16,674 nt of DNA from an uncultured Clostridia bacterium (GTDB lineage: Bacteria; Bacillota; Clostridia; Oscillospirales; Ruminococcaceae), in contig CAMVBT010000019.1 of the NCBI GenBank assembly GCA_947165805.1, positions 1 through 16,674 of the forward strand. Direction: 5' to 3'. The position numbers were made by a program, and so were the translations under genes. The notes under the pieces are model-generated. The model saw nothing but the letters and a program-made list of their open reading frames with translations. It was not told where the DNA came from and made no database searches. Shown here piece by piece: positions 12,937 to 16,674 of this stretch; position 1 is the first letter of the stretch, and the number at the start of each line of letters is the position of its first letter.

Positions 12937-14487
12937 ATGAGCAACTCCGGATACATAATTGAAATGAAACATATCACCAAGCGGTTCCCGGGACTTATCG
13001 CCAATAACGATGTGTCGCTCGGGATAAAAAAAGGCGAGATCTTCGCGCTGCTCGGCGAGAACGGAGCAGGAAAATCCACGCTGATGAGCGTGCTTTTCGG
13101 TATGTACGAACCCGATGAGGGCGAGATATTCATTCGCGGCGAAAAGGTTAGGATAACTTCACCGCGCCATGCCACACAGCTCGGTATCGGAATGGTCCAT
13201 CAGCATTTCCGTCTGGTGTCGGATTATACCGTGGCTGAGAATATCATTCTGGGCTCCGAGCCGAAAAAAAAGCTGCTCGGTCTTATACCTATGGTGGATA
13301 TAAAGAAAGCCAATGCCGATATAGCTGCACTTTCCGAAAAATACGGACTGAAGGTCGATCCGACTTCGGTGATAAGCGATCTGAATGTTTCGACACAGCA
13401 GAGGGTGGAGATACTCAAAATGCTGTACAGGGACGCCGAGATACTCATTTTCGATGAGCCTACCGCAGTGCTTACGCCGCAGGAGATCGAGTACCTTCTC
13501 GATATAATCCGCGGGCTGCGGGACGGCGGAAAAACAGTCATCATCATCACCCACAAGCTGGAGGAGATAAAGTCGGTGGCGGACAGGTGCGCTATCCTCA
13601 ACCGCGGAAAACTCATCGACATTCTTGATGTGGCCGGGACCTCCACCACGGAAATGGCACGGCTCATGGTGGGACACGAGGTCTCGTTCTCTTCGGGAAA
13701 GGCCGAGGCGGTACCCGGTGAGACGGTGCTCAAGGTCGAGGGGCTTACCGTAAAGGGCGAAATGGGGAATGACGCGGTAAAAGATGTGTCCTTTGAGATA
13801 CGCAGCGGAGAGATATTCGCGCTGGCGGGAGTCTCCGGGAACGGACAGAACGAGCTCGCAGACGCGATAGCGGGACTGAGGGACTGTGCCGCAGGCAGGA
13901 TAACCCTGAACGGTACCGATATTACAAATATGCCGATACGAAAGCGCATAGAGACCGGGGTGGCCTATATACCGGAGGATCGTCACAATGTGGGGCTTGT
14001 GCTGAATTTTTCTCTCAGTGACAATCTTGCGCTGAAACGGTACTACGACGCGACATTCTCAAAGCATCATATAATGAAGCGTGAAGTGTTCAACGAAAAC
14101 GGGAACCGTCTCATAAAAGAATACGATATACGCAGCAGCAAGGGAAATGCAACATCTACCCGCGCTATGTCCGGCGGCAATCAGCAGAAAGCCATAATCG
14201 CCCGTGAGATAGATCTGAGGACACCGCTGATAATCTTCATGCAGCCGACACGAGGGCTCGATATAGGCGCTATCTCAAATATCCACAAACAGATAATCGA
14301 GGAGCGTGACAGAGGTGCGGCGGTATTGCTGATATCGCTTGAGCTGGACGAAATAATGGACTGCGCCGACACTATCGGAGTGATATTCGACGGCAGGATA
14401 AACCGTATCGCGAAGGCGTCGGAGCTTACGGTCAACGAAGTAGGACGGTTCATGATGGGCGTCGGGGACAAGGGGGAGAGCGCATGA
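12937..14487 (+). CDS. nupO: Nucleoside ABC importer, ATP-binding protein with two NBDs
   Basis: The 516-residue cytoplasmic protein has two fused ABC domains of the sugar/nucleoside (RbsA/NupO) type. NBD1: Walker A GENGAGKST at 40-48, Q-loop at Q89, Walker B LIFDEP at 170-175, switch His206. NBD2: degenerate Walker A GVSGNGQNE at 298-306, good signature MSGGNQQK at 411-418. Its Walker B is LIIFMQPTRG (431-440), with the Gln in place of the acidic residue that is normal for this subfamily. The NBD1 signature is VSTQQ (151-155), where most relatives have VG-x-QQ, so its Gly is replaced by Ser. The start has AGGAGA at 12924-12929, seven bases upstream. The stop overlaps the next start (ATGA at 14484-14487). 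The protein powers uptake by NupP/NupQ with NupN. Confidence 0.93.
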   Translation: MSNSGYIIEMKHITKRFPGLIANNDVSLGIKKGEIFALLGENGAGKSTLMSVLFGMYEPDEGEIFIRGEKVRITSPRHATQLGIGMVHQHFRLVSDYTVAENIILGSEPKKKLLGLIPMVDIKKANADIAALSEKYGLKVDPTSVISDLNVSTQQRVEILKMLYRDAEILIFDEPTAVLTPQEIEYLLDIIRGLRDGGKTVIIITHKLEEIKSVADRCAILNRGKLIDILDVAGTSTTEMARLMVGHEVSFSSGKAEAVPGETVLKVEGLTVKGEMGNDAVKDVSFEIRSGEIFALAGVSGNGQNELADAIAGLRDCAAGRITLNGTDITNMPIRKRIETGVAYIPEDRHNVGLVLNFSLSDNLALKRYYDATFSKHHIMKREVFNENGNRLIKEYDIRSSKGNATSTRAMSGGNQQKAIIAREIDLRTPLIIFMQPTRGLDIGAISNIHKQIIEERDRGAAVLLISLELDEIMDCADTIGVIFDGRINRIAKASELTVNEVGRFMMGVGDKGESA

Positions 14488-15623
14488 AGAAACTTATAGT
14501 GAAGGTGATAGGCGGCGAAAAGCTGCAAATGGTGAGGATCTCGCTGGTCGCTATCCTCATAAGTCTGATAGTGGGTGCCGTGATACTTCTGGCGATAGGC
14601 AAGAACCCTTTTGCGGCATACGGAAACCTTCTGCAAGGTTCGGGACTTCTGCCGAAAGGCTCCTATGCGGGGCGGCAGAATATGTTCACCGATTTCATGA
14701 GCTTTCTGGACGCACTTACGCCGATGATATTCGCGTCGCTTTCGGTAGCTGTGGCTATGAAGGCGGGACTGTTCAACATAGGCGTGTCGGGTATGATGCT
14801 CGCGGCGGGCTTTACCGCTGCCATAACAGTCGGCTACTCCGATCTGGCGGCAGTTGCCGCAAAGCCGCTCGCTATCGTGATCGGCATGGCTGCGGGTGCG
14901 CTGGCGGGCGCATTGATAGGCTGGCTCAAATATAAGTTCAATATCAATGAGGTCGTTTCGTCGATCATGATAAACTACATACTCATGTATGTTTTCACAT
15001 TCTTCATCAACACTTATTTTGTGAATTCCGTATCCCGCCAGAGCAATCCGGTGAGCGATGCCGCGAGACTCACGATAACGAATGTTCAGGCATTTGACCT
15101 GAAATTCAATATACCGCTTGCATTCCCGCTTGCGATAATCTCCGCGATAATTATATGGTTCCTGATGAACCGCACGACTATGGGATTTGAGATAAAGGCG
15201 GTAGGTCAAAGCAGGCAGGCGGCAAGATACGCGGGTATCGGCATATCAAAAAGCATGATACTCTCGATGACCATATCGGGTGCGCTTGCGGGACTTGCGG
15301 GGATTACCTATTTCTGCGGCTACTACGGCTCCATACAGCCGGGCGTTGTTCCAAGCATGGGCTTCAACGCAATAGCGGTGGCGCTCCTCGGGAACTGTGA
15401 TCCCATAGGCTGCATATTCTCCTCGTTCCTTATCACGATAATCTCAAAGGGTTCTGTATATATGAGCTCTCAGCAAGGTGTGGAGAACGAGATCGCCGAC
15501 CTCGTTATGTCCGTGATACTGATATTTGCCGCCTGTGCGGAATTTATGAGAATGTACGCGGGCAGACTCGAAACGGAGCTTAAGGACAAGAAGGAGGTGC
15601 AGGCATCGCGACAGATACGATAA
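14484..15623 (+). CDS. nupP: Nucleoside ABC importer, permease subunit 1
   Basis: This 379-residue membrane protein is of the BPD_transp_2 (LivH/RbsC-type) family. An N-terminal helix (about 17-39, ISLVAILISLIVGAVILLAI) precedes an external loop and then helices with the family signature MKAGLFNIGVSGMMLAAG (about 92-109). The cytoplasmic coupling segment RTTMGFEIKAVGQSRQAARY-AGI lies at about 231-253. FNAIAVALLGNCDPIGC (about 290-306) and a final helix followed by a charged tail complete it. It forms the translocation pore with permease 2. Translation is coupled to nupO by a 4-base overlap, and its last 19 bases overlap the proposed start of nupQ; the AAGGAGG for nupQ lies inside this gene. 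Confidence 0.92.
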   Translation: MKKLIVKVIGGEKLQMVRISLVAILISLIVGAVILLAIGKNPFAAYGNLLQGSGLLPKGSYAGRQNMFTDFMSFLDALTPMIFASLSVAVAMKAGLFNIGVSGMMLAAGFTAAITVGYSDLAAVAAKPLAIVIGMAAGALAGALIGWLKYKFNINEVVSSIMINYILMYVFTFFINTYFVNSVSRQSNPVSDAARLTITNVQAFDLKFNIPLAFPLAIISAIIIWFLMNRTTMGFEIKAVGQSRQAARYAGIGISKSMILSMTISGALAGLAGITYFCGYYGSIQPGVVPSMGFNAIAVALLGNCDPIGCIFSSFLITIISKGSVYMSSQQGVENEIADLVMSVILIFAACAEFMRMYAGRLETELKDKKEVQASRQIR

Positions 15624-16570
15624 TCATAGACGGACGTGCCTTTGCTCTTCCCACGTTCATAATGGCGATAGGCGGTATTTTCAGCGAAAAGAGCGGTATA
15701 ACCAACCTTGCCCTTGAGGGTATGCAGGGCTTCGGAGCGTTTTCCGGAGCGCTTGTTGCAGTGCTGCTCATGCAGAACATGGACGGCACATCGCAGGTGC
15801 CGTATTATGTCTCCTTCCTGGCGGCTATGGCAGGCGGAATGCTTTTCTCATTCGTCCACATACTCCTGTGCATAAAATTCAAGGCAAATCAGGTTATAAG
15901 CGGCGTTGTCGTCAATATCCTCGCTGCCGCGCTCACCAGCTTTCTTACCAAGCGCCTGAACGAAAGCATCTTTTCACAGACCTCAAATAAGTTCGTACTG
16001 GGAACGAGCGTGCGTTTCACGGTGCCGGTGCTGTCGGATATTCCCGTTCTCGGCGCTGTGTTCACAAATCTCTATCCCTTTGAGGTGATGATAGTCGTCA
16101 TAGCGGTGATAATGTGGTTCGTGATGTACAAAACGCCGTTCGGTATGCACCTCAGAGCCTGCGGCGACAATCCGCACGCTGCCGATGCGGCGGGTATCGA
16201 TGTAAACCGCGTGAGAACTCTGGCAGTAGTTATCTCCGGCGGGCTTTCCGCGATAGCAGGCATGAGCTTCGCGTATTCCATATCCGCAAATTTCTCCCCC
16301 GACATCTACCTAGGCTACGGTTATCTTTCCATTGCCGCGCTGATATTCGGAAACTGGTCTGTGCTGCCTACTCTCGGAGCCTGTCTCATCTTCGGTTTTG
16401 CGAGGAGCGGAGGACAGACGCTCATACAACAGCTGGGCATGCCCTCTACATACAACGACCTTGTGCGTATCCTGCCTTATGTACTTACTCTGTTCCTGCT
16501 GATATTCTTCAGCAAGCACAACAAGGCTCCCCGCGCGCTAGGCGAGATCTACGACAAGGGCAAGAGATAA
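15605..16570 (+). CDS. nupQ: Nucleoside ABC importer, permease subunit 2, probable AUC start
   Basis: Second BPD_transp_2 permease, 321 residues if started at ATC 15605-15607. The family signature FSEKSGITNLALEGMQGFGA lies at about 26-45. The coupling segment PFGMHLRACGDNPHAADAAGI and the late YGYLSIAALIFGN motif follow. The only in-frame ATG before the signature, 15662, has no ribosome site and would remove residues such as GRAFALPTFI that belong to the first helix. In contrast AAGGAGG at 15591-15597 sits seven bases before the in-frame ATC at 15605. An in-frame stop at about 15579-15581 (within the GCTTAAGG run) limits the start to this interval, and there is no in-frame ATG, GTG or TTG between it and 15662. 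The length then matches NupQ relatives (about 305-320). A sequencing error at the codon is the main alternative. Confidence 0.88.
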   Translation: MATDTIIIDGRAFALPTFIMAIGGIFSEKSGITNLALEGMQGFGAFSGALVAVLLMQNMDGTSQVPYYVSFLAAMAGGMLFSFVHILLCIKFKANQVISGVVVNILAAALTSFLTKRLNESIFSQTSNKFVLGTSVRFTVPVLSDIPVLGAVFTNLYPFEVMIVVIAVIMWFVMYKTPFGMHLRACGDNPHAADAAGIDVNRVRTLAVVISGGLSAIAGMSFAYSISANFSPDIYLGYGYLSIAALIFGNWSVLPTLGACLIFGFARSGGQTLIQQLGMPSTYNDLVRILPYVLTLFLLIFFSKHNKAPRALGEIYDKGKR

Positions 16571-16596
16571 CGGGATAGCAGACAGGCGTGCGGCGG

Positions 16597-16615
16597 TACA
16601 TCGCTGCCCGATGTA
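16597..16615 (+). repeat. Short hairpin after nupQ
   Basis: TACATCG (16597-16603) pairs with CGATGTA (16609-16615) around CTGCC. No T-run follows, so it is at best a weak 3' structure. Confidence 0.35.
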
Positions 16616-16619
16616 TCGT

Positions 16620-16674
16620 AAGCCTTAAAATACGCTTTCAGCGCCTTTTTAAGGCGGACACATTCCTTGATGTC
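16620..16674 (-). repeat. Right copy of the 55-bp inverted repeat (continues past the window)
   Basis: Exact reverse complement of 11111-11165. It begins 50 bases after the nupQ stop, contains the CCTTAAAA/TTTTAAGG stem, and reaches the last base of the window, so its true end is unknown. Confidence 0.9.

Noticed and set aside
13159..13986. Long antisense open frames opposite nupO (similar ones lie opposite the P-type ATPase and nupP)
   Set aside because: They mirror strongly coding genes on the other strand, lack ribosome sites, and translate to Arg/His/Tyr-rich sequence without family features.

Overview
The window looks like a chromosomal stretch from a gut-type member of the Clostridia, most likely Oscillospiraceae (Ruminococcus-like). 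The grounds are strong AGGAGG-type ribosome sites, sigma-A promoters with 17-bp spacers, GC-rich codon use in most genes, and gene families typical of that group (DUF6110/PacL-like protein, ZIP carrier, NupNOPQ-type nucleoside importer, MATE pumps, DUF4143 and Uma2 remnants). No rRNA, tRNA or CRISPR was seen.

Layout. (1) 1-220: start of a leftward glutamate-synthase-type class II amidotransferase. (2) 602-4007: a divergent metal-transport locus. A leftward ZIP carrier faces a rightward pair, a small PacL-like membrane protein translationally coupled to a P1B-type ATPase. Three copies of the palindrome TTAG(C/G)-N4-GCTAA lie at the two start regions. (3) 4034-7366: a PEP-synthase-like gene that followed the ATPase is broken by a 1.37-kb element with 20-bp terminal inverted repeats (4734-6099). 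The element's only gene is a CDF cation-efflux carrier, and it has no transposase. The PEP-synthase reading frame resumes after the element, has an apparent internal deletion, and runs in frame into a headless MATE fragment. (4) 7367-7835: leftward gene debris (a DUF4143 ATPase C-terminus and an unidentified C-terminus). (5) 7850-10110: an intact MATE pump divergent from an AraC-family regulator, with a near mirror-symmetric promoter/operator region. (6) 10111-11580: mostly non-coding, holding a headless Uma2 nuclease fragment and a dense array of hairpins and short repeats. (7) 11584-16570: a consensus promoter, a structured leader and four genes encoding a lipoprotein, a double-NBD ATPase and two permeases of the nucleoside ABC importer family. 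The last permease appears to start at a non-standard AUC codon. The last 55 bases of the window are a perfect inverted copy of part of the repeat array upstream of this operon.

How it fits together. The ZIP carrier and the PacL-ATPase pair probably balance a transition metal under one metal-responsive repressor of DtxR/MntR type (inferred from operator shape). The inserted CDF gene adds a second metal-efflux activity with its own promoter and is shielded by inward-facing terminator-like hairpins. The MATE/AraC pair resembles a regulated efflux module. The nup operon imports nucleosides, with a likely partial terminator after the lipoprotein gene to favour excess binding protein.

The points most worth checking are the terminal-repeat CDF cargo element, the AUC start of the second permease, the PacL-like/ATPase pair with shared operators, and the hairpin/repeat modules flanking the nucleoside importer.
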